A stretch of 64,000 bases of DNA from Rhizophagus irregularis. Taxonomy: Eukaryota > Glomeromycota > Glomeromycetes > Glomerales > Glomeraceae. Numbering within the stretch: the first letter of the stretch is position 1; each line of letters starts with the position of its first letter. The notes under the pieces were generated by a model that saw only the letters and a list, made by a program, of their open reading frames with translations, was not told where the DNA came from and did not search any database. The translations under genes were made by a program, and so were the position numbers. Location: positions 3,100,001-3,164,000 of the forward strand of contig NC_089449.1 of NCBI RefSeq assembly GCF_026210795.1, given 5' to 3'. Below, one piece after another: positions 32,258 through 42,907 of the stretch.

Positions 32258-33851
32258 ATGCTTTATCTCTTGGTTCAAGTTAATGAAAGTATTAAACGTA
32301 TAGTTCCCGAACATGTAGTGAGCATAGAATTTACAAATAATCAGTTTAGTGATCTTTTTGGTGCAGTTACATTAGGAGAATATGGTGATAGAGAAGTAGA
32401 AGTTTTTATTAGACGTGAAAAGTCTGAAATCTGGAAAAAGGTTGACAATGGGTTAAAAGGAAATTTAGAAATGTTAGAAGTTTTGAAATATTCTCAAGTT
32501 AAATTTTGTCTTATTGAAAAAACACATTTAGATACACCACAAATCACAAATACTTTAAATGCTTTTGATATTTTAATGAACAATTCATATCAAACTTTAC
32601 TTCCTCAACATTGTACTGAATATAATGATTGTAATAAACTTTATAATGAAATTATTGATCTATTTCGTAATCAAAATGTTGGCTGGACAGGTGGTGTACA
32701 TGATACAATTGGTAAAGCATTTGTGAATCGTATTATGAATGCAATTTGGTATATTGATCCACATCTTTCTACTTTGCATGCACGTTCATGTAACTTGCCG
32801 GTCTTTTTTACACAACTAAAAACCTATCAGGATGGGGAGACGTATAATAAATTTTACCATACCAGTCATCATAAAAAAAACCCATTATCACGGCAAAAAT
32901 TGGTTTACCTTTCAAGTTCTCTTGAATTATTTGTCAGTCAACCATGGGCGAATAATGATGTGTGGAATCAAGTAATTCCTGCAACTTTATCTTTAATTGA
33001 AATCTTAAAAAAATATGCAGGATATCTGACTATAATTACTACCAATATGAATATTCTTCATCATAGTGATGGAAGTGCTCACAATCCTGAAAATGATTGT
33101 ACTATGTATCAAATTATTGCTTGTAAAAATGAGAATCTTAATGATATTTACAGTCAGCTGAATGATGTTTTACTTGAAAAACAGATGTATGAATATATTG
33201 ATATTAAGCAATATCTTCCAATTGATATTATGAAACGATATCGGTTCATAAAAGAATTGCAGCTCACATTTCCAATAGGTGTATATAGGTTAGTATTAGT
33301 ATTTGATATAAAAAATAATTTTTATAAAATATATAAACAATAATGTAATTTTATTTATTTTATTTTTTTAGATATCATCAAGGCAATTATTTAGGAACCA
33401 TTAATTATGTGTGGAGGGTTCCAGAAAATGAAGATGAATTAAATGAAACTTTGAAAGCACGCATGTTGGCCAGGATTCATAAAGAATTGCCTCAGTATTT
33501 TACATGACAAATGCAAAAGAATGTATTAAATAAGGTAATAATAATTCAATCAATATTTAAATAAAGGTATTAAGCATTAATTACTATAATTTGCTTTAGT
33601 ATTCTTATATTCGGAAAGTCATACCAGCTGTATTGCGAATGCTTCATTTTGATCTTACTGGAAATGCTGCTGTAACATCAGATGTTATTAGTCGTGATAT
33701 AGAAGAAAGATTACGATTAATATTGACTTTAGCAGATCCAAATATTATATTTGATTTGCGGACAAATAATGGATTCAAAGGGATGAAGTTTAATGAATTC
33801 TGGAATGAAACAGATGCTTATTTCAATGAGCAGGTAAATATTTTACGTTAA
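32258..33851 (+). pseudogene. DDE-like multi-exon gene, 5' half
   Basis: Recognised as one part of a large uncharacterised protein family that I recall also from cnidarians and sponges. Exon 1 is open from ATG 32258 to about 33280 (PIG). Exon 2 near 33372-33534 reads YHQGNYLGTINYVWRVPENE, then TGA near PQYFT where the family probably has Arg. Exon 3 near 33600-33832 reads VLRMLHFDLTGNAAV and NNGFKGMKFNEFWNE. Exon 4 starts after an AG at 33985 with GATGAACGACGG and is cut by the retrotransposon at 34001. The gene continues at 45311. Confidence 0.75.
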
Positions 33852-34000
33852 AAAAAATATGTTTCAAACACATGAATGGCAAAATTGTGTAATGTATCAG
33901 GTATCACCAAATATACTGACACAAACACAAAAAAAAATCTATTTTGACCATTATTCATTTCATTTAACAATAGAATTTACTTGCAGTAGATGAACGACGG

Positions 34001-35101
34001 TGTAAACGGTCGAATATCAAGCATGAAAAGATGATAAAATTCAACTACCAAACGTAATTGCCAAATGTTAAGAACGAACAAATTAATCGTGGATTGGCGT
34101 AGATGGATAAATAATTAGCCGAAAAGGATAAACATTTAGGAAGAGTAATGATCTACATGATGTAATATTTATTGAATGATTGACAAGGAACCAATAGGAT
34201 AAATAGAGTCGATCAATTGCGGCTTAGCAATCTTTAACAATAAGAACGATAAGAAAGAATAATTATAAGCCACAAAAGATAGATTATAAGCAAAACACAT
34301 AAAGCGAATTAAAAGAACATATAAAATAATGTCAGAAAGATTAAAGAACACAAAATAATGTAAAAGATAATATAAAAAGATAGTATAAAGATGGAACGTA
34401 AAAGATAATATATTAAAAAGAACATATATAAAAAGATAGCATATTAAAAGATAGCATATTAAAAAGATAGCGTATTTAAAATATAGATAGTATATTAGAA
34501 AGATAGTTCAAAGATAATATGTAAAAAGAACATAAAAGATAGTATATAGATAGAATAGAAAGTAGCATAAAATTTGTATAAAAAGAGAACGGAATTCAAA
34601 ATAATTCCACAGTTCTCATCCACAGAACTCAATAAAAATATAAGTTTTATTTTTTAATTATTTGTTAGTAAAGTTTAACGTTAATTAAAGGTAATAGGTT
34701 CGCCCTAAACTTTAATTAATGTTTGCTTAATTAATTTTAATTGAATAAATGGAAATTTTAAGATGAATTAAATATACACTTTTGGAAAGTAATAATTCGT
34801 AGCGAGAGCTATCGAAGTTTGAAATTAAAGGTAAAAGTGGATATAATTTGGGGAAAATTTAGAGAAGTTAATTTTATTTTATATCGTTCGACGTTTTATA
34901 TTACTAACGCTATTTATGTCGTGAATCAAGAATGTTGTTGTATGTTGTTCGTTGATTATGTCGTTTGATAATTAAGTTGTTGATTATTTGTTTGTTCGTT
35001 TAATTGTTTGTTCGTTCGTTCATTCGTTCGTTCGACCATGGGAATGCCCGTTCGATGTGGCAACTCTGTAAATTGATGACAGAGGGAATTGGGGGATCTC
35101 A
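34001..35101 (+). repeat. 5' long terminal repeat
   Basis: 1101 bp. Contains A-rich direct repeats of AAAAGATAGCATATTA type at about 34370-34500 and a GTTCGTTCGTTCATTCG microsatellite near 35010. The short minus-strand ORF at 34169-34351 is repeated in the other LTR and is not considered a gene. Confidence 0.95.
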
Positions 35102-36644
35102 TATGGTGCATGCTCGCAAGAAAGGAAATGATCATCATCACATGATTATTATTATAATGAATATGAAAATTTAATTTCGTTAGTAAGTCACTGATAGGTA
35201 TTATTAATCAATATTTTATTTTAGAATTTATTTTTAGATTTCAGGTTTTGACGAGTTCAAAAGGAACCAATAAATCAATAAGGATTTAATTGAGTTAAAA
35301 ACTTGGAAAGGTGAAAGATTGGAGTTTGTTGTTGTGTAAGTAATCATTTAATCGATAGAAAGCACAAGAATATTTCTTTCGGGAATAAAGTACCTGAGAA
35401 ATTTCATAAGGAGATGTGGAAGCGAAAGATGAATTTTGGAATAAAGATTAATAATGGGAGAACACCAATGTATTATCTGGGGTTCATCTGTGTGGTATGG
35501 GTTACCTCTGAGTTTGAATTTTGGATAAATGCTCGAAATTGGAAAATTTTTATTCTTCGACATTAAGGATTATAACGTATGGGTTACGTCAAATCTGGAT
35601 ACCCAGCTCAATAATGCGCAAATTGCTTTGGGGACGGGGAATGAAAATTGTAAAGACACCTACTATCAAGAAACATTGAAAGAATAAAATGGGACAAACC
35701 TGTAAACTATCATGCTTTTACCCAATGGGAAAAAGATAGAGATAAGCCCAGTATAGGTCCACCAATTTGAGGAAAGATAAGTTGGTTTAGATGAGTTTTA
35801 TGGATAGCTGATGACTTTTGAAACTGGATTTTGGAAGGTTAGATTCATCCGTTAAGAGACGAGTCGGCCAACGAAGGAAGAAAAAACGGATACGTTGTAT
35901 TGTTACAGGTCCTAGGCTACATTTCAGATGAAGGTTCCTGGTGTAGTGTCCTAGTTCACGCTCTCATTACAATGTTCCGTTAAAAGAAGATAAAATAGAA
36001 GGATATTTATTTAAAAGAAGAACATTTATTTGAAAAGGAATATTTATTTGAAAAAGAACATTTATTTGAAAAGAAGGACATTTATTTGAAAAGAACGACA
36101 TTTTGTGTATCATAGATTAATTTATGTAATATAGAATATATAGTAAGAAGGATTTATGTGGACAATAAGAAAGATTGAAGATTCGCAAACTTTAAAAGTT
36201 ATGAAAATTTTGGAGTTTGTGATATGTGATATGTGAAATTATGAATCTTGGCGATAAAAGATAAATTTTAGAATGTGATATGTGAAATTATGAATCACGG
36301 TGATAGGGGATAAATTTTAGAATGTGATATGTGAGATTATGGATCTTGGTGACAAAAGATAAACTTTGTGGCGCAGTAAAAACCTCCGCAGTCTGAGGAG
36401 ATCGTGGACTTAGAATAATTTTTGAAATTTTGAGGCGCAGTAAAAATTAATAGTAAAATATGGCGTAGCGAATACATAAAACTGAAGGATGGAATCTAAA
36501 GATTGAAAGAAGCAACCTATTTAAAGATAAAAGAATGTTTAAAAGATTGAAAATAGAAATGTTAAGGGTGAAATATATATATAGAGGGAGGAGTCCGATT
36601 GAGATTCTGGATGGATATTCATGGCAATTTAACTAAGGCATACA
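35102..36644 (+). other. Retrotransposon leader with primer-binding site
   Basis: Two bases after the LTR lies TGGTGCATGCTCGCAAG (from 35104), a plausible tRNA primer-binding site because it starts TGG, complementary to the CCA tail; the tRNA was not identified. The 1.5-kb leader has no long ORF. It holds tandem GAAAAGAACATTTATTT units (about 36010-36100) and three copies of a 60-bp unit with GAATGTGATATGTGA (about 36220-36360). It could contain packaging or internal-initiation signals, but nothing proves this. Confidence 0.65.
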
Positions 36645-39600
36645 ATGGAATGGTATCATCAATGGGAAAGTGAATATAGAACACATAAAGAGGAACACGA
36701 AGTAGGAACGGAAGAATTGGACGAATGTTTAAATTGTGAATTATGTTATCCAATAGTAAATGAACCATTAGTATTCAAGAAATTTTGGGACGCATTATTT
36801 AAATTCGAAGATGCAATAATAATATATAATGATGTGATGATTAAGGGAGTATTAGATTTATTAAGTATGAATAATTCGGAAAGAGAAGATACAATACATA
36901 AAGGAAAATGTAGGGATATAATGGATAGAATAACAGAATCAATAAGATATAGAATACAGCCGAAAATAAAAGAGAAAGGATTACGAACAATTATATTAGT
37001 AATCGTAAGAGATTGTATTGAAAGAAATCTAGAGAACGAAGTATTTGATAGATTAATTGGAAATCCCGAATTAATAGAACACAAATATATTTTAGAAGAT
37101 TGGGATGTTGAAAGAAGATTTGAAAAATTTTGGCAATGGTATAGGGTTGCATTAGGAGAAATTAGGGCTGTAAGAGCAGAAGTAGAAGCAATAGGAAAGT
37201 TCAAGGAATTATTGTATGAAGAAGAAAAGATAGCAGAAAGTGAAGAAAAAGTGAAAGAATTAATACGAGGAATAAAACATGAGAATGTAGAAATAGATAA
37301 TGTTCATGAACATCATAAGAATATGGTACAGAAGATAATAAGAATATTTATAGATACTAGGGGTTTTACAAAAGAACCAGAAGATTCAGAAAGTGAAGAT
37401 AGTCCAGCAAGTTATGAATTGGAAAATAGTTCTGAGGAAGAATTAGAAATAATAATAGGAGATAAATCATGGAAATTTAGTGAATTAAGAAGAAGGTCAA
37501 ATGCTATGGATGAAGATCAACTGAGGTACATTTGGAAGATAGGAATAAAGTTGATGATAGAAATGGATATATTGGTAACAAGAATATTTATGGATAAAAT
37601 TCAAGAGATAGAGGAAATGGATGAGAGGGAAAAAGAACGGAGGATAAAAGAATGGTTAGAAAAAGAAACAATAATATGTGAAAAATGTGGTAATAGAAGG
37701 TTCGAAATGGAAGAGGCGGATAGCGAATGCGGGGAATGTATTAAAGAAGCGCAGAAAAACGAACAAGATGAACTAATAGAACTAAGAAACAACTTAGAAA
37801 AATTAGGATACGAAATAGATGTATCGGAAATTCGAAGAATGAAGAAGTTCGGAGTTAATAATCGAATAATGGTAACAGAAGAATTCATAGAAAGGTATAT
37901 GGGAATAATAGAATTAGAAGATAGAGAGTTAAGAAAAGAGGTGCACAAATGGTTAAATGAGAACACAACCTGGTGCGAAAGATGCGAAATAAGATGGATG
38001 AACGATATGTTTAGATTAGGAAAAACCATATGCAAAGATTGTGAGGAAGAAGATGTCGATGAAATTAATGATCGGGTAAAAAGATTACAGAAGATTTTTG
38101 AAGATATTGGAACAATAATAACTGAAGAAGAATTGTTAAGATTAACTAGTATGGGATATACAGATGGAGAAATTTTAGATAAAGAATTCATTGAAATCTT
38201 TCAAGAAAATAAAAATGAGTCAGAAAAAGAATTAAAGAAAAAGTTAGATAAGCTGTTGAAAGAACAAGCAGGAATAATAGATAGTGAAGAAAGTGGTGAA
38301 AAGAGTGATAATGAAGAATCAGAAGAAGATAATACAGATGATTCAGAAAAGACTGGAGAAATATTAAGTCCGGATGAAATATGGGATGAAAATATTGAAA
38401 ATTTTAATGAAGAAGAATTTGAAGATGAAATTGAAAATGTTATAAATAGAGGAGATATCGACTTAAGTCAAAACTCAGATACGAATAGTTCATTAAATAT
38501 TAAAAATTCTGACAACGAAAGTGAATTATCTGATTACAATTTACGAGATTTATTTCAAGAGAATATATTAAATATGGCAACTGAGAACCAAATAAAAAGA
38601 TTGATAGAGAATGCTTTAGGTTATCCAGCTAATACTTTGAACGCAGCAGTAGGAGCAGGAGGAAGTTTGATAGAAAGGATTGAAAATGCAGGGAATGAAG
38701 CAGGAGGAACAATTAGTATACCACTCTTTTATGGAAGAGAAGATGAAGATGTTAGTGATTGGGTTAGACAATTTGAGGTAGTATTTACAGCGGTCGGAAA
38801 AACAGCAGGAGCTAATGGTATAAGACAAGCGGCATACGCAGCAGCACATTTAAGAGGAGCAGCAGCACAATGGTACAATGAAATGAAAGAATTAAATGCA
38901 GGTCACTTAGTGAATTGGGTAGATGCAGATAATGATAATGATTTAAAACATAGAATAAAAAGGAGATTTACTAGAGAGGATGTTAGAAGAAAGAAAATGC
39001 TAGAATTAAGAAAAACTCGACAAGAAGTGAATGAAAGTGTTGAGGAATATACAAGAAGATTTAGACAAATATTAAGAATAGCAACTAGAGGACATGCCTT
39101 AGCAGATGAATATCAAGTAGATTTTTATATTGAAGGACTGGAACCAACAATAGGGTATCAAGTTAGAAGACAAAACCCAGCGAACTTAAATGGGGCAATA
39201 GAAATAGCAGTAAGAGAAGAAGGTGCAAAGGACGAATTTATTAGGAGAGCATTAGGACAACCAATTAGTACGAGGATAGATATCGGAAAAGATAATAATA
39301 GACAAGATATGTTCGCGAAACCATTGAACGAAAATTATGAGGACGAATTAGTTAAAGCGTTTGAAGAAAAGGCAAGAATTAGTAAATTAGAAGGACTAGT
39401 AGCGAATATGGAGAGAAGATTAAATAACGATAATAGGAATAGGTATCGACCAAATATGGGAAGGAGATTAAATGATGGTAATAGGAATAGTTATCAATCA
39501 AATCAAAAAAGGGTACCGACATGCTATACATGTGGTAGAGTCGGTCATTATTCAGGAGAGTGTCCAGAGAAAAGAAGGAATGCGAGAATAAATATGATGG

Positions 39601-40217
39601 ACGAATATGATGATCAAGAAGAATATGATTATGACGGATATGAATATGAGGAACCACGATACGGTGAAATGTATTATACACAAGGTTATTACGATGATTA
39701 TGAAGATGGAGAATTAAATTATTATAATAATGAATTATACGCAAAAGATAACGCAGTAAAAGGAAGAAGACAAACGAGAAGGACGAATCCAATAGTGGGA
39801 TATAAAAATAATAATGAAGAAGGAAATTTACAAGAAGAATTAAGAGAAGCAGGAAATAGAATGGATGATAGGGAAATACCAAGTGGTACAACGACACCAA
39901 GATATATACCAGAACGAACTGAACAGAATCAGGATAGACCGATAGGACCAAAAGGGATGAAATGGAGTAATAAAAGACAAGTTTATTACGACCCAACAGA
40001 AGGATTAAGAAAATGGAGAGAAGCAGGAGGACCAACAAAACCCAGAGAATATGGACCAAGATTAACTGATGGAATACCACCTTATGATATTGTGGGAGAT
40101 GTAAAAAATTGTAGAGCGAATATAACGATTGGACAATTAACAAATGAGAATCCTAAGTATCATAAACAATTGAGAGAAGGAACATATAGACCAAGAAGTA
40201 TAAACGAGAAAAATTGA
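36645..40217 (+). CDS. gag: Gag polyprotein with long zinc-ribbon N-terminal extension
   Basis: 1190 residues from ATG 36645. The Gag-like part starts near residue 644 (ATG 38574, MATENQIKRL): capsid-type region SIPLFYGREDEDVSDWVRQF through EEYTRRFRQI, then a CX2CX4HX4C knuckle CYTCGRVGHYSGEC near 959-972 and an acidic, Tyr-rich tail. The first 640 residues are unusual: CLNCELC near residue 28, then two related modules about 105 residues apart, each with KWL/EWL, two CX2C pairs (CEKC and CGEC; CERC and CKDC) and a helical follow-up, then a Glu/Asp-rich linker. I do not recognise this extension. Gag ends in TGA followed by CTA, a known readthrough context, and the protease lies in the same frame. 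Ordinary Ty3 Gag proteins are some 300-400 residues long. Confidence 0.9.
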   Translation: MEWYHQWESEYRTHKEEHEVGTEELDECLNCELCYPIVNEPLVFKKFWDALFKFEDAIIIYNDVMIKGVLDLLSMNNSEREDTIHKGKCRDIMDRITESIRYRIQPKIKEKGLRTIILVIVRDCIERNLENEVFDRLIGNPELIEHKYILEDWDVERRFEKFWQWYRVALGEIRAVRAEVEAIGKFKELLYEEEKIAESEEKVKELIRGIKHENVEIDNVHEHHKNMVQKIIRIFIDTRGFTKEPEDSESEDSPASYELENSSEEELEIIIGDKSWKFSELRRRSNAMDEDQLRYIWKIGIKLMIEMDILVTRIFMDKIQEIEEMDEREKERRIKEWLEKETIICEKCGNRRFEMEEADSECGECIKEAQKNEQDELIELRNNLEKLGYEIDVSEIRRMKKFGVNNRIMVTEEFIERYMGIIELEDRELRKEVHKWLNENTTWCERCEIRWMNDMFRLGKTICKDCEEEDVDEINDRVKRLQKIFEDIGTIITEEELLRLTSMGYTDGEILDKEFIEIFQENKNESEKELKKKLDKLLKEQAGIIDSEESGEKSDNEESEEDNTDDSEKTGEILSPDEIWDENIENFNEEEFEDEIENVINRGDIDLSQNSDTNSSLNIKNSDNESELSDYNLRDLFQENILNMATENQIKRLIENALGYPANTLNAAVGAGGSLIERIENAGNEAGGTISIPLFYGREDEDVSDWVRQFEVVFTAVGKTAGANGIRQAAYAAAHLRGAAAQWYNEMKELNAGHLVNWVDADNDNDLKHRIKRRFTREDVRRKKMLELRKTRQEVNESVEEYTRRFRQILRIATRGHALADEYQVDFYIEGLEPTIGYQVRRQNPANLNGAIEIAVREEGAKDEFIRRALGQPISTRIDIGKDNNRQDMFAKPLNENYEDELVKAFEEKARISKLEGLVANMERRLNNDNRNRYRPNMGRRLNDGNRNSYQSNQKRVPTCYTCGRVGHYSGECPEKRRNARINMMDEYDDQEEYDYDGYEYEEPRYGEMYYTQGYYDDYEDGELNYYNNELYAKDNAVKGRRQTRRTNPIVGYKNNNEEGNLQEELREAGNRMDDREIPSGTTTPRYIPERTEQNQDRPIGPKGMKWSNKRQVYYDPTEGLRKWREAGGPTKPREYGPRLTDGIPPYDIVGDVKNCRANITIGQLTNENPKYHKQLREGTYRPRSINEKN

Positions 40218-40220
40218 CTA
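40215..40220 (+). promoter_or_regulatory. Probable stop-codon readthrough site (UGA CUA)
   Basis: Gag stop TGA is followed by CTAC; the next stop in the same frame is 513 nt downstream, after the protease. UGA-CUA is an established readthrough-prone context in alphaviruses and some cellular genes. Readthrough here is inferred. Confidence 0.6.
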
Positions 40221-40730
40221 CACTCGGTGGGAACTATGAAAAATGAGGAAAAAAGAACTACAGCAATGAGAACAGAATTAGAAGTTGAAGATCAATTGGT
40301 AAATGTAATAATAGATACTGGAGCAGCAGTAAGCGTGATAACAGATAAATTAAGAAGAAGATTGAATATACCTATGTTTGGAAAAAGTAAATTTAGATGT
40401 ACAATAGCAAATGGACAAAAGATAGCAGCGTTAGGAAAGGCAAATATAACTTTAAGATACAAAGATGAATTAGAAATACTGAAAGAAGTTGAAGTAATCG
40501 ATTCGGAAGAAGAGGATCTAATTTTGGGAAATGACATATGGAAGTTGTATAATGCAAAAATAAACTTTGAAGATCATACCTTAAGAATAGAAGAACAGGG
40601 AGAAATAATAACGATTCCAGTAGGATATGAAAGGGAAGTAGCATATGAAAGTGAAGAGAGCGAGGACGATGAAGAATACGAAAGCAATGATGAAGGAGAG
40701 GTATTCAGAATGCACCAGAATTTTAAATAG
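40218..40730 (+). CDS. Retropepsin of LTR retrotransposon, in frame with gag
   Basis: Continues the gag frame after the TGA at 40215-40217. About 170 codons, first ATG 40236 (MKNEEKRTTAM). Catalytic VIIDTGAAVSVI and the LILGNDIW motif mark a retropepsin, which cuts the Gag and Pol polyproteins. It could be made by readthrough of TGA-CTA or by a separate start. It ends TTT AAA TAG; the heptamer T TTT AAA at 40721-40727 is a valid -1 slippery site leading into pol. Confidence 0.85.
   Translation, partial: LHSVGTMKNEEKRTTAMRTELEVEDQLVNVIIDTGAAVSVITDKLRRRLNIPMFGKSKFRCTIANGQKIAALGKANITLRYKDELEILKEVEVIDSEEEDLILGNDIWKLYNAKINFEDHTLRIEEQGEIITIPVGYEREVAYESEESEDDEEYESNDEGEVFRMHQNFK
40721..40727 (+). 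promoter_or_regulatory. Probable -1 ribosomal frameshift site (U UUU AAA)
   Basis: The heptamer is in the correct X XXY YYZ phase in the protease frame, directly before TAG 40728-40730. After a -1 slip the next codon is ATA at 40727, and the pol frame is open from exactly there (the previous stop in that frame is TAA at 40724-40726). Confidence 0.7.
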
Positions 40731-42847
40731 AGAGTCTTGGCTCTGAAGAGAGAGAGACGGAAAAGATGCTCGAACCAAGTGAAAAATTTATGCAAAAACT
40801 AAGTATAGGGAAAGTAGAAGAACCAATTTGGGAAAATATGGTAAAATTACTATTAGAATACCAAGATATTTTGGAATATGACGGAGAAATAGAAGGAAGA
40901 ACAAAAGCAGCGCAACATGAGATAAAAATAAAAGATGGGGTAGAACCAATAAAGCAAAGGAGATACAAAGAAACAGATGAAAAGGCAAAATTTATAAGCG
41001 AAGAAGTGGATAAATTGTTAAAACAAGGAAGGATAAGGAAATCAAAAAGTCCATGGAGTTCACCGGTTACGTTAGCAGGAAAGAAAACGGGAAAATATAG
41101 ATTCTGTATTGATTACAGAAAGTTAAACAAGATAACTATAATGGATAGTTTTCCTTTACCAAGAATGGATGAATTGTTAGACAAATACAGAAAAGCAAAA
41201 TGGTTTTCAAGTATAGATTTAGCGGCAGGATTTAATCAGGTAGAAATGAAAGAAGAAGACAAAGAAAAAACAGCATTTGTATGTTCGAAAGGACTGTTTG
41301 AATATAATGTAATGCCATTCGGTTTAACGAATGCACCAGCAACATTTCAAAGATTAATGGATGAAATATTAGAAGAATACATAAACGATTTTGTGGTAGT
41401 ATATATCGATGATATTATGATATATTCGGAAAATTTAAAAGATCATATGGAACATGTGGAAAAAGTATTAAAGAAGTTACAGGAGAATAATTTGATAATA
41501 AAATTAAAGAAATGTAGATTTTTGGAAAGAAACATAGAATTTTTAGGACATATAGTAGGAAATGATGGATTAAGGCCAGACGATAAGAAGATAGAAAAAA
41601 TAAAAGAAATGAAGGCACCAACAACAGTGAAAGAAGTAAGATCATTTTTGGGACTTTGTTCATATTACAGAAAATTTGTGAAGAATTTTTCAAAGATAGC
41701 AAGACCAATAAGTGATTTGAGAAAGAAGGGAATACCTTTCATTTGGGGAAGAGAACAACAAGAAGCGTTTGAAAAATTGAAAGAAAAGTTAATACAATAT
41801 CCAATATTACGACATCCAGATTGGAAAAAAGAATTTTTATTAATAACAGATGCATCAGGAAAAGGATTAGGTGCAGTATTAAGTCAAAAAGATGAAAAAG
41901 GAAAAGAAGTAGTAATAGCATATGCAAGTAGAAGTTTATTACCAGCAGAAGAAAATTATCCGATAACAGAATTGGAATGTTTAGGAATAGTTTGGGGAAT
42001 TCAACATTTTCATAAATATTTAATCGATAGAAAATTTAAAGTAATAACAGATCACAGTGCATTAAAAGGATTAATGAATGCAAAGATACCAAAAGGAAAA
42101 AGAGCAAGATGGGTGATGGAATTACAGCAATATAATTTTGAAGTAATACATAGGTCGGGAAAAGAAAATACGAACGCCGACGCATTAAGTAGGTTATTAA
42201 AGATAGTAGAGGATCAACCAGAAATAGTAATAATCGACGGAGTAGACGGATTAGGAAAGACAAGTATAGTACAAAATTTAATTGAAGAATGGGAAAAGCA
42301 AGGATTAAAAGTAAGATTCAACACTTATAAGAGAAGAAGAAAAGATAAAGATGAATTTTATGAATCAAAGATGGAGACAGAATGGAAATTCAGAAAAGAA
42401 GTAGTGGAACAAATAAACAGAAGAATGCTAGAATATGACGAAGATACAGATATAATAATTTTAGACAAATCACCATATTGTGAATATTATTATCAAAAGA
42501 CGAAAAGTTTTGACAGAGGATTAATTACTCCACATGGAAATCATGAGATGGAAAAAGAAATATTCAAATTGAAAGAAACAATAGATAAATCAATAGTGAT
42601 ATTTTTAGAAAAAGATGGCGACGTATGTTGGAAAAATTACATTGGAAGAGAAACAAAGAAAACGGAAAAATCGTCATATCCAACATTAAAGAAAGATGAA
42701 TATTTGGACATGGTTAGAATGTTTGAAGAAAATCAGGGCGTGTACAAAGATACTAAAAGATACAGTCGAGTAAAAGTTAAAAATGACAATAGTAGTTGGA
42801 GAAAAGTATTTAAGGAGGTGGAGAAATGGAGAAGAGCGCAGAACTAA
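40727..42847 (+). CDS. pol: Pol: reverse transcriptase, RNase H and thymidylate-kinase-like domain
   Basis: Open from the frameshift site; first ATG 40766, 693 residues from there. Reverse transcriptase: FCIDYRKLNK, SIDLAAGFNQ, FGLTNAPATFQ, VYIDDIMIYS (YIDD near residue 213), LGHIVG. RNase H: ITDASGKGLG, TELECLGIVW, TDHSALKGL, ending NADALSRLL near 480. Then, in place of the integrase expected in Ty3 elements, a domain of about 205 residues: Walker A IIDGVDGLGKTS near 490-500, LDKSPYCEYYYQ near 566-577 in the position of the DR(Y/S) motif, and a Lys/Arg-rich lid region GRETKKTEK. That is the layout and length of thymidylate kinase and related deoxynucleoside kinases. It might supply dTDP for reverse transcription, much as some retroviruses carry dUTPase. 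Ends with TAA. Confidence 0.9.
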   Translation: MESLGSEERETEKMLEPSEKFMQKLSIGKVEEPIWENMVKLLLEYQDILEYDGEIEGRTKAAQHEIKIKDGVEPIKQRRYKETDEKAKFISEEVDKLLKQGRIRKSKSPWSSPVTLAGKKTGKYRFCIDYRKLNKITIMDSFPLPRMDELLDKYRKAKWFSSIDLAAGFNQVEMKEEDKEKTAFVCSKGLFEYNVMPFGLTNAPATFQRLMDEILEEYINDFVVVYIDDIMIYSENLKDHMEHVEKVLKKLQENNLIIKLKKCRFLERNIEFLGHIVGNDGLRPDDKKIEKIKEMKAPTTVKEVRSFLGLCSYYRKFVKNFSKIARPISDLRKKGIPFIWGREQQEAFEKLKEKLIQYPILRHPDWKKEFLLITDASGKGLGAVLSQKDEKGKEVVIAYASRSLLPAEENYPITELECLGIVWGIQHFHKYLIDRKFKVITDHSALKGLMNAKIPKGKRARWVMELQQYNFEVIHRSGKENTNADALSRLLKIVEDQPEIVIIDGVDGLGKTSIVQNLIEEWEKQGLKVRFNTYKRRRKDKDEFYESKMETEWKFRKEVVEQINRRMLEYDEDTDIIILDKSPYCEYYYQKTKSFDRGLITPHGNHEMEKEIFKLKETIDKSIVIFLEKDGDVCWKNYIGRETKKTEKSSYPTLKKDEYLDMVRMFEENQGVYKDTKRYSRVKVKNDNSSWRKVFKEVEKWRRAQN

Positions 42848-42907
42848 AAATACAGAACACATAACGAAAATAACAAATTTAGAAGCGAAATCAATTAAAG
42901 AGGTATT

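Noticed and set aside
34169-34351. 60-codon ORF in both LTRs
   Set aside because: Short, without motifs, and present twice only because the LTR is.
39379-40143. 254-codon minus-strand ORF opposite gag, and several opposite pol
   Set aside because: Shadow frames caused by the A-rich coding strand; the products are Leu/Tyr/His-rich with no domain.
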